Part shown: piece by piece, positions 6,423-6,512 of the stretch
How the letters are laid out: each line of letters opens with the position of its first letter
Position numbering within the stretch: the first letter of the stretch is position 1
Origin: Bdellovibrio sp.
GTDB taxonomy: Bacteria > Bdellovibrionota > Bdellovibrionia > Bdellovibrionales > Bdellovibrionaceae
NCBI GenBank assembly: GCA_019104905.1
Contig: JAHRXB010000122.1
Span: forward strand, 1-6,512
Length of the DNA stretch: 6,512 bases
Reading direction: 5' to 3'
Notes under the pieces: model-generated
Seen by the model: the letters and a program-made list of their open reading frames with translations, nothing else
Database searches by the model: none
What the model was told of the DNA's origin: nothing
Translations under genes and position numbers: made by a program

Positions 6423-6512
6423 ATGCTCTTATATGAAATTGTTGATGCTTTTAAGGACGCGAAACTCAAATATGCCGTTGTTGGCGGATATGCTCTTGCT
6501 TTGCATGGGCTG
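6423..6512 (+). CDS. N-terminus of a nucleotidyltransferase-like protein (AbiEii/MNT-type), cut by window end
   Basis: Thirty codons are visible before the window ends. They read as an amphipathic helix (LLYEIVDAFKDAKL) followed by K16-Y17-A18-V19-V20-G21-G22-Y23-A24-L25-A26-L27-H28-G29-L30. This is the entry to the minimal nucleotidyltransferase fold, where the hGG motif (V-G-G) sits in the first strand-helix turn, and the GGxALxxHG form is common in AbiEii-like toxins and related small nucleotidyltransferases. The metal-binding DxD that normally follows lies beyond the window. No Shine-Dalgarno sequence precedes ATG 6423 (the upstream bases are AATATAAAA), and the promoter predicts a transcript starting at this A, so translation is probably leaderless. 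An ATG at 6433 is out of frame. Toxin-antitoxin or phage-defence function is a hypothesis resting on family habits and the operator. Confidence 0.7.
   Translation, partial: MLLYEIVDAFKDAKLKYAVVGGYALALHGL

Noticed and set aside
1..6512. CRISPR array, tRNA, rRNA or insertion sequence
   Set aside because: I saw no regularly spaced repeats, cloverleaf-like sequence, rRNA segments, transposase motifs or flanking terminal repeats.

Overview
The window looks like a chromosomal segment of a Bdellovibrio-like predatory bacterium or a related former deltaproteobacterium. The clues are the moderate base composition, two lipoproteins with the same L-S-A-C lipobox, a DUF5117/met-zincin-type protease, and a conserved-hypothetical gene of a kind I associate with Bdellovibrio and Myxococcus. 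This assignment is inference; there is no rRNA or other marker gene.

Layout: (1) 1-905, minus strand: the N-terminal 301 codons of a proton-dependent oligopeptide transporter (POT/PTR2), cut by the window edge. (2) 906-1014: a divergent intergenic region. (3) 1015-3675, plus: a large secreted lipoprotein zinc metalloprotease with a complete HExxHxxGxxH site and a Met-turn, followed by a very strong intrinsic terminator at 3714-3750. (4) 3815-4471, plus: a small beta-rich lipoprotein of unknown function. (5) 4490-4516: a hairpin that contains the likely ribosome binding site of the next gene. (6) 4518-5615, plus: a 365-residue uncharacterised protein whose C-terminal half resembles, by eye, a highly diverged RelA/SpoT-type (ppGpp synthetase) fold. 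(7) 5617-6366, plus: a PlsC-type lysophosphatidic acid acyltransferase, one base after the preceding stop codon. (8) 6388-6416: a near-consensus sigma-70 promoter with a 24-bp inverted repeat between and over its -35 and -10 boxes. (9) 6423-6512, plus: the first 30 codons of a nucleotidyltransferase-like protein. Its ATG sits where transcription should start, so the mRNA is probably leaderless.

How the genes may work together: the divergent protease and peptide transporter could form a digest-and-import pair, with proteins cleaved outside the inner membrane and peptides taken up. The RelA-like gene and plsC are so tightly packed that they are probably co-translated, which suggests a link between a nucleotide-type signal and phospholipid synthesis. 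The last gene, with its AT-rich operator-promoter and its minimal nucleotidyltransferase N-terminus, resembles the start of an autoregulated toxin-antitoxin or defence module, but its partner and active site lie outside the window. The RelA-like gene and the promoter-operator with its leaderless gene are the two parts most deserving follow-up.
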